NCBI GenBank assembly: GCA_001695595.3
Contig: MBPM02000170.1
Location: 1-64,000 of the forward strand
DNA from: Plasmopara viticola
Taxonomy: Eukaryota; Oomycota; Peronosporomycetes; Peronosporales; Peronosporaceae
DNA: 64,000 nucleotides
Direction: 5' to 3'
The position numbers were made by a program, and so were the translations under genes. Below the pieces are notes generated by a model. The model was not told the DNA's origin. It ran no database searches and saw only the letters and a program-made list of their open reading frames with translations. Position 1 is the stretch's first letter. Each line of letters starts with the position of its first letter. This document shows positions 22,196 through 34,424 of this stretch, piece after piece.

Positions 22196-22488
22196 TGTAA
22201 TTGCTTACAAACCACCCCACCTAATGAAGGAATCAGTCAGTCATCAAAACGAAAAGGTTTCAACGTAAGGTTCAAAGATGAAACACCTGCCACAATAGCT
22301 GACCTATTCGGCTACGTCCTTACCGCGCCGCCCGAAGATTTTTTCACTATGCAACCTTTGGAAGGCGGATCACCTGCCAGAATCGTAAAACGAGCTCCGT
22401 GGACGAAAACACAAGGAAAGACCCTCAACAACCCCACGATTATTACAATTGTTCTTCCTCAAGTCAGCAGTCAGGAATGTATTTGGTA
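22196..22488 (+). pseudogene. coding-like open frame without start codon
   Basis: About 97 codons are open from just after a TGA to a TAA. They include KGFNVRFKDETPATIADLFG and GGSPARIVKRAPWTKTQ. There is no ATG until well inside, so it is either an internal exon or a truncated remnant. The composition is clearly protein-like compared with the neighbouring DNA. Family not recognised. Confidence 0.4.
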
Positions 22489-22489
22489 A

Positions 22490-24240
22490 TAATAGTGTCC
22501 CGTTACAATGAAAAAAATATCATTGAGCTCGCACTGCTCTCCTGACAACTTTGACAAAACCACTTCTCCACAGTAAGACGCGTGATCGGATCACTTTGAG
22601 CGTCATGGAAGCATGATTACCGACGACGACCATATACGAAAAAAGAATACTAATTTGCAGAGCAGAATGGGCGGCTTTGCTGACAGAAACCACTAAGGCG
22701 ATGTTTTTCCTTCATCTTTTTAAATCTTTCTCCATCCAACTCAAAAGATGGGGAAGGCACCGTGGAACTCGGTGCAAACTGTAGTAGCAATCTAAGCTGG
22801 AGGCCAAAAAAAACCATCGACTGTCGCCTCACCAGCATGCCCAAACTATAATTATGGCATCAGATGGGAGGGTAAAAGCCTAAGCAATATCTAATTATTT
22901 GACTTGAGGGAATGACAGGAGATAGAGGCAGAAGCATTACAACGTGGTCGGACGATCTAACGGAATACGCTTATCATTTAAAAGAGCCTAAAAGAATGCT
23001 AGATGAGAGTCGAGATGTTAATATCCTGCTTTTAATCATGCAAAATATTTGACGGGACTTATTGCTTCAACATGAGCAATGTCCACTGTGAAAAAAATTA
23101 CAAATTAATAGGCTCTGTTGTTATTGGTTAAGGAAGCTAAGATCGCTCTGAAACGCTTCAGCACGCATGACCTTATTGTGTCTATATCTAAATGCTTTGT
23201 AAGCTACGCTCAAGAAACTGGCACGTGGAATTCTCAATGATCGAGGACGAGAGGGCAATTAAGTCAGAAATTCTGGTCATGCTGATTGACCTGGCGTTTC
23301 CTCGAGCACTTCATTCAATGAAGGCATATTTTGCCGTCTAAACTTCTCAGACAGAGTCATCAAGACAAGGACGGCTTCAGCGTCCTTTCAATATGAATAA
23401 TGCAAAGAGAATTTGCACGAATTGGTCACATATGGATAAGATTGAATTGGGTATAGTGATTATTGAGTCCGTGCTCATATGTCGTTTAGCATACTTAATC
23501 CGGCGCGCTAATGCACACCAGTCGTACATTGAAACCAAACAAGTTGATCCAGAGAAGGAGGTCCTGGCTTTTTCTTGTATATTTTACGATGCTGGTCTTC
23601 ATTCATCAAGTTACTGAACGGGTAAGCTTGGCAGTTCCAAGATTTTGACCTGCAATGCATAGCAAGCAGTAGGGCTGCTTTTGTGTTATCGTAGTCATTA
23701 CTTCCACTCATACTTAATTCTGCGATGGTGACTATCTTCTCTTAAAATGCGCTAGATGCAAGAGATGGGTTCTTAGGACAATTTCACTTCTCAAATGAAT
23801 GCAGTTTCCGTCTTTGCCAACGAAGTCAGCAGGCAAATTGTCGTGACCCCAGTTACGCTTCAATTTTGCAAAGAGCTGAAAGTGATAAGCTTTAATGTAT
23901 TCACTGGCGTGGAGGTAGTGAGCGCAGCAATACCATATGAAAACTATCTAGGCTTTCAGTTGCGAAGAAAACTAACATGCAGACAGAACGCGTGTCATTG
24001 AATATGCGAAACTATAGTACCGAATCGATTTAACGGTAATTAAGGCGAAGTGTCACGGTCTGCAGCAGCACATGATCTTCTAGCGAATATGACGTAAGAA
24101 CGTCTGATTGTTTGTGGCAATCCAGGTCTAGTGATCGAGCAGACACGTGGCAAGATTAAGCATAAGGCCTGAGACCAATGCCTTTCCGTTGATGTAGATC
24201 AGCTGAGAGATCGGCCAATACAAGAAAAGATCTTCTTGTC
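22490..24240. other. gene-poor stretch
   Basis: Short frames only (for example 23393-23617 and 23795-24001). No domains recognised. Confidence 0.4.
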
Positions 24241-24299
24241 AAAATGAAGTGAAGATAGAGCGCTGGTTTGTGATCTTAGTAATACATTAGCAAGCCGAA

Positions 24300-24830
24300 T
24301 TCGACACAGTCTTCGGAAAAGAATCATGTGGACCTAATTATGCGTAGTCGGCAACCAGAGCACCTGGTATCCAAAACAACGGCTGGGACGCAATCATGGC
24401 TGCTGAGTCATGATTGTAGTCTCGTCAAAACACTTTCCAAAGACACCACAGCCAGACGTGATACATCAAATCAGAGTGGATTAAGCACTCAAAGCCCAAG
24501 CTGAACGGAAAATAATAGCGGTATCTGGTCAGATTCGGTGCAATTAAAGCTTGGACGTAAATTGAGGCCCACAATGTCGATGAAAACCGGCTTTTTGCCT
24601 GCTGTCTACAGGCGGAAAGGTCTAATAGTGGGCGCGACCTGACCTTGAAAATGGTATGACCGAAGATTTATAACCTCATTATGTACGAGTTTGGGTGGAG
24701 GACCACAACGACTCGAGCAAACGTAATAGTAAATAAAAGCGCATGCTCACTGGCTATGTCTGTGCGAGCAAATGTGTGGACTGTACATTAGGAACGGGGC
24801 ATATAGATTCTCGATTAAAGTTGCCAGATA
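24300..24830 (+). pseudogene. possible very decayed Ty1/copia polyprotein piece
   Basis: Across stop codons the plus strand reads EWIKHSKPKLNGK, then RYLVRFGAIKAWT. This loosely follows the K-W-[IV]...R-Y-K-A-R-[LF] start of copia reverse transcriptases. No catalytic motif is visible and several stops interrupt it. The call rests on one weak block. Confidence 0.2.
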
Positions 24831-27800
24831 GTAATATACAAGAAGCTTACTCTTATCGGTACATCGCGATGAGCCGTATATTGTCTCTTCCGTGATCTTG
24901 TAGGGGTAAACATAGAGCTCTCGACATGGGATGATCGAGTCTACAGGGTATGTAGTGGCTAATTATAACCTCTCACACAATCACTAACAGATTTGAGATT
25001 GATGTGATTCATCGCTTTAAAGTCAGTGGAGCGATCCGACAGAGGCAGTTTCATGTCAATTTTTTTAGCATATAGTTTCGTACTGCAAAAGTCAGCGTGC
25101 TGCGGTGGCGTATCGACTTTAAACGACAAACAGTCGGTGCACGTTTGCTCACATCATCAAAAATATATGCTACAGATGGAATCCGCAAGATTAAAACACG
25201 GGACATTGGGACATTTGGCATCCCCTCTTTAACGGTACATGGTTGAACTCGGGATTAAAACTGTGCTTTATCCGATACATGAAGCGACGTTATCACTCCC
25301 AAGCAATCGGCGGTAAGGTTATGACTTGCGCAACTGGCGATAACAAATCCACCAGTAATACCGCTACGCTTGTGATCAAGTGAACCAGGTATTCCAGCAA
25401 GCTATCAAATTTCGAGCAGTACACAAATAATCTATGACCTTATGTCGTTGGACAAGTAATCGGGCTAAGGTGCTTCTGATCACGTCGGGAAAGGCGATTT
25501 CCATGACTAGCTCGCATATGACAAGATTCTCTTCGGGTAAAAAACGGTGGACCAGCATGCGGCTCGACTGGAGACCGAAGGGACGAAACATCATTATTCG
25601 TCGTACATGTGTCCAAGATCAAGATGGTTAAATGTGTCTAGGTCGCCCATATGTAACGCTTACCATCAAGAAAAGCGATCGGATACTCAAACGAGGTTAA
25701 GAACAATTATAAAACTTGACTCATCTATGATAAAGCGGATCGCTGACGTAAGCTCTTGTGTCGTACAAGATTCAGTCGCAATTAAAATTTAAGACAGCTA
25801 TAATGAATAAAGAAGGAGGATGAGTAAGGTCCGAGTTGGGGATACATGCTAACGGATCTTGAACGAAACAGGATTGAGGCATGGCAAGGCCTTCATTCGA
25901 ATGAAATGTAAGCGGTAGGTGAGTTGACCATCATTAAAAATAAACGAAAACAGGGCATGCGGATCGGCTTCGGGGGTGCGATCAATATACTGATTAATCC
26001 TTCCCGAATAGGAAAATCCGATCATGGGGATGAAGCTAGATAAAAGGATTACCAACTCTGCGAGCAATATAATCGAGAAAAAAGATTGGGAGTATGAGAA
26101 AATTGTGAAATGTTGTAACGTATAAGGCATAAGTCTCTGCTATGAGCATAAATTGGTTGTGAAATAACGAGATGAAAAGCTAAACACTGAAAACTACGAA
26201 ACGAGTGTAAAATGAGGGACGCTTGGTGCAAGTGTGGGCTCTAGTAATAGTAATTGCTCCATTGATTGTGGTGAATATGATATATTAAATGCTACAGGGT
26301 TCATTTGATTTATTACAAGAGCCCCAACCGATATTTGATTCCAGTGTCCCCGGGAATTGGAGAAATAATGATGTCTGGAGAATTTAAGAAACCTAAAAAT
26401 TATTGGAGCTTGACAATTAAATTAAGCCCGAACAAGTTATGCATCTCATAATTCAATGTCACATCTTAATTCTTAAACCAGAACGTCTGAGAAGTGCTGA
26501 GTGAACGTAGAGGCTTCTATCCCAAATCGACAATAAGACTGCATGAGCTTGGAGAGTTATTTCGTAGTTTGAGAGAGGCCAGGCTTTAAACTCGTTTCAC
26601 GCATGGGCATACACCAACATTTGAACGTGAGCTCAGTGATCGAATCTCTAAGCGATAACAACAATTAAACCTCTTAATAACAATAGAACCTCTTTTTGAG
26701 AGTTGATATTGACTCTGAGTATCTTTTAAAAAATCTCAAATCCTTGGATTTCTGCCAATCTCTGAGCCCATGCCATTCAAATTTAAAAAAAATAAAAATT
26801 TATCATTAAAAGTGGGTTCGTGTTTTGAAAGCGATCATAGGAATGACTCATTGATTGTTACTGAGGGTTGGCCGAGGCGAAGAGTCATTTTACTTTAGGT
26901 GGAAAATTAATTTGTACAAAATGCGCCTCGAAAGTTTTCCGTGTTCGTCGCTTACTCCACCTTTAACAGTTAGGCTTAGGCCTGCAATTCGGTTGCCAGT
27001 CTTAGCAGATTTCTTGAAGCGTCACAAATACGCTTAAGTACTCTGCCTCGTCTGACAAACTCAGATCTGCATAATTGCCGAAAGCTTTCCCTGAAGATTT
27101 CAACGGCAATTCGGCGCTAACTCTTTAAAATACTGAATGTCCTTCTGTTATAGGTCACACCAAACTATGCAAGGCCCAATTAGCCAGCACTAAAGGTGTG
27201 CAAAGGGAATATTTTTTAAATTTCTCATTATGTAAAATATTTCTTTTTTGGCGAAGAAAGTATTAATAAGCTCAAACTACTCATGTTGCAGTAGCAGTTT
27301 CCCAGTGACACAGGGATTCCTGTATAAACCTTGCGCCTTACTCTTCTACGTGGTGGAAGTTCTGATTGTGACTTCTTTATCAATATTGCTCTCCGCAGCA
27401 ATAAGTATTGTATCGATAAAATTTAATGCTTGCCGCAGAGTTCTCTGGTCATGTTCTCTTATGTTTCGCTTAAGATCAATTTTACGATATTATACTGAAG
27501 AAGGCCGCGCAGAATTGAATCGCAATTCGAAATTTGCTCAAAATGCCAGTTTAGAGTAAGTCACCACTGAGTCACCACTATGGCGACTCATCAGCGTATT
27601 TCATTTCGATATCTATGTATTCTGTATGTCAGTGTAGCATGATCTTTATCTACCTGAAGCACCACAATGTCAATAAAGGTATATCATTATAGATAACATA
27701 CATACTATAGTCGTGGCTATAATTGGGAGAGAAGGAAGTTGCAAAAGTGGTGATATCGGTGTCTCTTTCATAAGGGTTAGTGGACTCATTCACATTCTGA

Positions 27801-28841
27801 TGACAACACAAATCAAATACCAATTCTCAAAAAAACGGCTTTGATTTGTTCGTGTATACTAATTTGTAGATAAAATTACTAAAGCAAAGGTGTTAGTTGG
27901 TTCAGTGGCTGAATTTGTTTCGCTCATATGTCGCTAGCAAGCTTCGGGAATCGACAGTCAAAGCTTGTCGGAAGACTAAGTTGAGCTAAATATTGGCAAA
28001 AGAAAAAATACGAGCATAAGATAAAGTTGCTTTGTGAGCTCGGCGTCTCAACTGATGCGGGCCCGATTGTCTATTTGTCTCTTATTATGAGCATGAGTTC
28101 CATGAGAAAGACCTTGAATTTTTAAATATTTGATTTGTTATGATACAGGTGAGAATGACTCATCGTGGTTAGGAGGGTTTAGATTCGTTTAGCTTGCTGC
28201 AAAAATCATAGTTGTGAGAAATTGCGTTGTGAGAGTCATTGTCGTCACCGTCATTATTGAAGAGCAGCTTTTTTTTAAAGAAAGAATTTGTGGTTTCTCG
28301 TAGACTTACGGTAATTAGACATCAGAGAACAATTTTCTTATGTTTCTAAGACGTGACCAATTGTATCTCTTCAATCAGAGTGTCTACCAGCTAGTTGGAA
28401 ACATATGATATCTTATGACCATTGTATAATAGTTTTTGCTCGCAGGAAAATGATTTTCGTCTCTTAGTGGTGTTTCGTTACGCGAGTGGCCACCGCAACG
28501 CCGCTTCCTCCACGTTTTGTGCCGTGAGTGTTTGTCCCCACAAGAAAAGAAGTTGTGACTCAACTATCGATAAATTTTCATAGGACCATAACGATCATAA
28601 TGTCTATAAACTGTCGGAATGTAGATCAGTTAGATAACATTCGCGGATGCCACTATTGATTGATGTTTTCTATGAATTGATTGACTTAAGTTTGTTACGA
28701 CGGTTATGATTGGGTCCGTTCATAAATCATTTAAAGCCAAAGCGACACTTGCTACGCTGTTTTTCATTCAACCTCGCATCAATGGGTACAGGTCTAATTC
28801 TGATAATGGAAATTCATCAAGCCAAGCTAATATTTGTTCAC
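24831..28841. other. long gene-poor, AT-rich stretch
   Basis: Overlapping frames at 25.4-25.8 kb and 27.25-27.56 kb have no recognisable motif, and the latter lacks an ATG start. No gene, RNA or repeat could be supported. Confidence 0.4.
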
Positions 28842-28853
28842 AATTTCAGTTAT

Positions 28854-29179
28854 TTTCGGAAAAGGTTGGGGTGACGCCCTCCTTCCAAGCGCGGGGGCTA
28901 AATGCTCGCGCGCTTCGGGCAGGTGCTTTCGGGCATCTGCAGGTCTCTAACGAGTCTCACCCTCGACGCGACGGTCTCCAGCACTAGGGCGCCACCTGGG
29001 CTCTTACCAAGTCAGAACTACACAAAATAATGGAAGACCCTCACGGCCTCGGCGTTGGCTGCACTGCCCGCCGAACGAGACTCGACGTATGCGGACACCA
29101 CTCTATGCCGTGGACTAGCCATAGAGCCTAGCACGTGCATAACTTGGCAACGCGATAACGTAATACAATACAATACAAT
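28854..29179 (+). mobile_element. short LINE-derived element, copy D, with 12-bp TSD (one mismatch)
   Basis: A 326-bp insertion flanked by AATTTCAGTTAT (28842-28853) and AATTTCATTTAT (29180-29191), differing at one base. It starts with TTTCGGAAAAGGTTGGGGTG, the full 5' end, and ends in AATAC repeats. Its block structure is that of the other short copies. It shares with copy E the reading CACTAGGGCGCCACC at the first junction and a small deletion giving AGCCATAGAGCC, so D and E belong to one subfamily. Confidence 0.9.
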
Positions 29180-29191
29180 AATTTCATTTAT

Positions 29192-31130
29192 ATGGTCCGT
29201 GTTAATTGAATATGATGTTTACCAAGCAGTGTGATATCAGTTAGTCTCAGTTTCTTTTTTAAAACGTTACAGACTAAAAATTTCGAGTAAATTTGTGCAA
29301 ATTAAATTTATTCATGCGCGTTATTGAGGAAGCACAGGCAAAAAAGGAGATAAAGAAAGATCAAGGAGCTTATAATATAATGATTTATGAAATCAACAAG
29401 ATAAATAGCTTCGTAAAAAAGGGTTCTGTAATATATTTCATCTGACTGCAATAGTCGATACCAACTTAGAGGCAAGCAATAAGACTTTAAAGCCGAATGT
29501 ACTGCAGATGGGCGGAATATTGGTAAAGCTAATTATGTTTTCTGCATAAATCAAAGAGCTAAAGCTTACATCTAATGTAGTGCGCTAATCGGACGTCTAA
29601 GATCTGTTGCAGATTTTTAAACATCGACGTTTATGAAATAAATCACTGTCATCAATGATTTTGCTTTGGTGTCTATCCCTTCATTCTTAAACAATCCACA
29701 TAATACATTGAGAAGGCTTTCCGTTCGTTTCAGCCCATCCGCAGCATTTGCTATTTCACTTCGAAAGCATGATGCTTTTTCAAATTCGACATTTTTTTTC
29801 ATCGCCAGGTCAATCATGCTTATTATTAAGTCACTTCACGACGTCGTTGACTTGTTCGTCGTTAGTCACTTCTAATATTTGTTAGATGAAATGTTTGTGG
29901 CTGAGTGTCTGTCAAATCAACACACACGAGGCAGTGAAAGATGTTACGACCCGCAACCAGATTAAAAAGCGATTGTGATTGTGATCGATACATCTTTAAT
30001 CGTCAACACGGCTTTCACTGGCAATGAGATATGTATTGACAGTGATCAGTTGCGATAATTAAGCCAAAGCCATCGTTTGTCAAATCACATGAATGTCCAG
30101 TCAATATTTTTTTTGTCAGACTATTGTGTTCAATCGGCATAAAATCGTTAGTAAAAGCTTATAGAGCGATTAATTGGGCCAAGAAATTCATCCAGTAAAG
30201 TTGATAGCTTTTTCTGTCAGATAAAGCTGCGATATGCCTCTTCGACGGGCATAAAATCACTCCAAGGGCCCGTAATAAATAATGAGAGAAGTCTGGTCAG
30301 TGATGCCTCGCGATTCTATTCCGTGCCCTGTCAACGGGAAAGGCTTCTTTGAAGTATTATTCCAGCATGAATCAGCTCGATATATATGTTAAATTACAAA
30401 GACGAAGCTGGCGAAAATTTTGTCGTCTGATGATTGTTGAGTTTGGCAAGCAAGTCCCTATCAGGATCAACGCATCAATCAATACACATGGAAATACAGC
30501 CTATCTTGCACAATAAAGGTGTGACTAGACACATAGATTTAAACCAATTTAAGTCATCGAATCGTCGCCATAAGCGTGCCACGCGGAGTACGACTGCAGC
30601 TCATCCGCGTCGCATGTGATGTTGTTGGGCATATTCGTCGACATCGCATCTTTTAACCCATTCAAAGACCCGCCCTTATCGTACCAATTTAAGCACCTTT
30701 TCCTCATTTAGTTGGTCTACATAATGGTCGCTTGACTTGTTAGATTGAAATATGACATCAGTTTTAGAATTTGGTCTACAGCTGATGATATTTATTTATT
30801 GCAGCCCCTCCGACTAATGCGCATCTGAACTTTGACAGTTCTTTCGTTCGCTAACTGCCTCGAACATCAAGAATATTCTGCCGCTCTGTCATGAAAAATA
30901 AAGCAAGAACACTATAGTCACCGGTTTCGGTACGAGCGACCTCAGTTTCTCCACCTTTTCCAGTCATCGCGTTTTTGTCCTTGATGTCACTACGTACGAA
31001 TCACACGAGGTGTTGTTTTTGGAAATGTAAAGTAAGAGTTCTGGTGAGTTGATCAGCTAAAACTGCATTTCTCTTGATGGTACAGTAGCCATTATTATCA
31101 GTCATCGCCACACGTCAATCGTCGGTCTCA
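29192..31130. other. gene-poor stretch
   Basis: Small frames at 29617-29817 (minus) and 30434-30619 (plus) are unremarkable. No repeat recognised. Confidence 0.4.
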
Positions 31131-31141
31131 GGGTGTTTCGA

Positions 31142-31690
31142 CTCATGCAAAAGACAATATTTTAGCATCAACGAAGTATCGGTTGGTACTGCTGGCATCG
31201 CATTCGCGGAAATTACAGTAATCATATAAACCTTTATTTCCACAATGCGTGCAGATTTCTACTTCGTCATACTTGGTCATACCGTGAGCGCCAAATGCTT
31301 CTAAGGCAATTTTTCCAATTCACTTGTCTCTCGTATCCAAACGACCCAGTGTCCCCGCAATTCAGATCTTGATATTTTTACCCTCATTCATATGATAAGC
31401 TTCCGTTAGCAATTCCATAGCTGTTGTTAGCAGTCTCGCGAAGCTCATGACTTCTACCATTGAATGTCTTTGGAGCAAATGCCGTCACTTTCTTGCTCCC
31501 TTATTCGACTGTAAACTCGACATACTTCGAGCGGCATCGATACAAAGACGTCTCGGACTCTTTATTTTTGATTTTTTTCTGCTCAAGTTCCTCATCCACT
31601 TCATTACCACGGTATCTTAAGAAGTGTTTGGCTACTGATTGGTCTCAGTGTGACATCCCGCGATAGAGCCAACTTAGTCCTAGCGCGTGG
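31142..31690 (-). pseudogene. decayed coding fragment with a Cys-rich segment
   Basis: On the minus strand two frames read as protein. One gives EVDEELEQKKIKNKESETSL and KVTAFAPKTFNGRSHELR. The other gives AMELLTEAYHMNEGKNIKI and AFGAHGMTKYDEVEICTHCG, continuing to a CNFREC. The C-x2-C ... C-x4-C spacing suggests a small zinc-binding knuckle. At least three stops and one frame change interrupt it. It may come from a retroelement gag or a CRN-region gene. I cannot name it. Confidence 0.35.
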
Positions 31691-31789
31691 GTTCTGGTAG
31701 CTTAAATCTCATATTTGATTGGTAGCAACAAGGTTCTGAGGTTATTTAAGCATTGAAAGGAATGTTGGCGTCATTTGAGGAAAAGACAA

Positions 31790-32792
31790 TGGCGCAGAAG
31801 GTCTGGTGCCAAGTTGGTGGATGAAAAAAGTCGCCGCGCTTTCGCGGGTACTGCGGCAGGTACAGTAAATAGTGGTGATGTCAAAGATGTTGACGACCTC
31901 CGCAACGAGCTCCATGCATAATTTGCCAAAACACAGTCTTCAGGAAGAGCCATTCTAGCCCATGTTGCACGGATACAACTGAGAATCTACGCGGATAAAA
32001 CGGCGTACGACGCCATAAATCTCCAATAGCATTGATCTGTCTTGAAGAGGACAAAAAGGGTGAGCTCATCGTGGAATAACACGGGAGCCTCGGCTGCTGC
32101 CGGAAAGAAATAAGCAGCGCACGAAAGACGTTAATAGATTGAATACATTGGTCGCCATTGCACAGGGTGCAGAAGTGGGAACTGTATTGATAATCCCACG
32201 ACAATCTTTGGTACAGCATTCGACAACGGTTTGTACATCCGGCAGGAGTATTGAGACCTCCATCAAACACGATCGGTGCTAGATTTATCGATTCGTAAAA
32301 TCCCTGTAGTTGGCAGCCCAAGAATCGGAAAGTCGGTGTTTGGGGTATTCTCGCTGCTTTTCCTTATGATAGAGAAGAAGGATCTAGCCTACCGTTCGCT
32401 TGGTGATCCACTGATCTATTTCACTTGTAGCAACACGCATGATTATGAGTGTTCGGATACGCCGTGTGTCGGAAAGAAATACGATGGATTGTTTGATGAA
32501 ATTGAAGCCGGTGGGGCATCGAGACTTTGGAATTTTAAGCGTAAGCTTCTATTCGCCAGTCCGCGCACTAAGATACAAAGAGGTTGTCAAGGAGAATTGC
32601 TTGAAGGTGTATATGAATCCATGGACCAAAGAGGAGTGCCAGAGATTTGCTGATACGATGGAGTCGAAGGACCAAGACGATTGGTTCCATAGGTTCAATC
32701 GTCCGGAGAAGTTGAAGGAATTGAGGTCGCTTATGAAGCAGCGAGTTCAAAGATTTGACATTGATAATTTAGCCTTATCGAGTGTCCCTTAA
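31790..32792 (+). pseudogene. Crinkler (CRN)-like effector fragment with P-loop, broken
   Basis: The clearest part is 32276-32570, with IPVVGSPRIGKSVFGVFSLL containing a Walker-A-like GSPRIGKS, the arrangement found in the NTPase part of many oomycete CRN proteins. The following segment up to KRKLLFASP, then a frame change to YKEVVKENCLKVYMNPW and TKEECQRFADTMESKD, resembles the CRN block in which an (F/S)SP is followed by a YMP-W type motif. Upstream, 31.79-32.27 kb reads as protein only in short pieces with several stops. I see no LFLAK or HVLV motif. It is a non-functional remnant of a host-targeted effector gene and is described only as such. Confidence 0.55.
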
Positions 32793-32859
32793 GCGGAACT
32801 CAGCGTCATTGGTCACTTGCATTGCATTGCTGCATTTTTTGTTTGAAAAAATAAGCAAC

Positions 32860-33990
32860 TACCTTTTTCTTTGAAAAGCAAAGCCGCGGTCGGCTTTACT
32901 TTTAACGCCTCCGGAAAATCTGCATCGAGCTCGAGCGGTCGAGATTATTGAGCCTCAAGCTAACTATCAAGATCGTGTGCATTTGATCTATTGCCGGTCG
33001 AATCGTTCCAACATACTGGGTCACGTCGATACAATTTTCGTTGTACACTTTGTCCCATCCGCATTTTTGAAGGATTAAACAGTAAATTCGTCGTAGAATT
33101 CGTTCGAGACGATCAAAAGAAGGATGTGCGTATAGCCTTGAAACTCCTGGTGCTGCGTCAAATCCTGATAGACACTTTTCAACTGTTGTATTTAATGGGT
33201 TGAGCTGTGGTCACTGCCGATTGAGCGTAGATGATACGACCATCTTGTGGGACAACACGCACACCATCAATTGCTGGAAAATCTTCGATAGCGGGATGTA
33301 CAACACCAATTTATCCTGGATTTCGGATGACGCTTGAACTTGAAAGACCTCGGACGTTGCATTCAATGAACCATGTCGCGTGATGGTTCCGGCACCGCTT
33401 CCTTCGAGTGTTCATAACAAAACTTGCTGGTGGCAAGTTCTTGCAGCAGAAATTTCTTGGTTTCTTTGCCTCGCCACGACTGCAAATTCGGAGCTGCAGT
33501 CTGCAACAATGAGTGGATTTCATCTATCGAACCAACTTGATAATGCGCGTTCATGATCGCCTCGACTGCCAGAAATGAGTACGCCAAGAAAGCACGACTA
33601 GGCTCATTTTCATCGCGATACAAATTGAACGTGACGTGCTTGATTTAATCATAGAATATTCGTTGCCAGAGAGACCGTATTTTTTTTTTGAGCTCATCGA
33701 CCTTGTGAGGATTCTCGTCCTTCACTCGTTGTACCAAGTCATCAGACGTTTCAAATGAGTGAAAACACGAATCGCGGTTTTTCCTCAACAATTGGTATCA
33801 GCCGTAAAACAGCTCGTACTTGCCTTCAATAAGGTCAAACGAATGATAAGAATTCAAGGCAGTTCAAGAATAAATTCAAGACTCACATGAGACTTGACGT
33901 TTTCACCGAAATGCTTCTCATTACGCCAATCATAAAGCGCTACTTCCTAATTTGCCGGCTCGAGCACAAGTGCCCGATCTGCCCCGTTTC
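32860..33990 (-). pseudogene. second Crinkler-like effector fragment (C-terminal part), broken
   Basis: Read on the minus strand from about 33.99 kb, the pieces are ALVLEPAN, then VALYDWRNEKHFGENVKSH, FDLIEGKYELFYG, an open segment at 33623-33363 with SRAFLAYSFLAVEAIMNAHY, and FPAIDGVRVVPQDGRIIYAQ. The order and wording resemble the C-terminal domain of CRN proteins. At least four stops interrupt it. It faces the plus-strand fragment tail to tail with roughly 70 bp between them. Its upstream end is close to the start of the large LINE. Confidence 0.5.
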
Positions 33991-34424
33991 TGTTCAAAGA
34001 CAGTTCCCGCCGCCGTCGTCAGTTCTCTCCGGAGTACTGTAGACCGCAGCTACGCCTTCGTCGCCGCCGTACGCACCTCCACGTGAGTGCTACCGCCGCC
34101 AAGTCCGACCGCCGCCGACAGTTTTTTTTGTCTTCTACCGTTGCTTCTGTCTCTCCACGCGGAAGACTTTTACTTCGTCGGTTTCCTTTTACCGTCGCTT
34201 TCTCCGGCTGTACAGTTGTACGGCCAATTTGGAGTTGACGAGGGTGTTAGTCGGACTAGTTGCCTCTACTCAGACAAGGCAACTTAATACTTTGGTGTTG
34301 TCTCCTCACTGATCGCGCTGATCACGCGTTTGCCTTTTGGCCCATTGAGAGAAGTTGTGGGTAGTTCTTACTCTCACCACAGTTGATCTGCCTAGCTGCG
34401 CTTACTAAGAGGCTAATTGGTAGA

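Noticed and set aside
27248..27559. A 103-codon plus-strand frame with a hydrophobic middle
   Set aside because: It opens with TTG and its first ATG is near the end; composition is that of AT-rich non-coding DNA.
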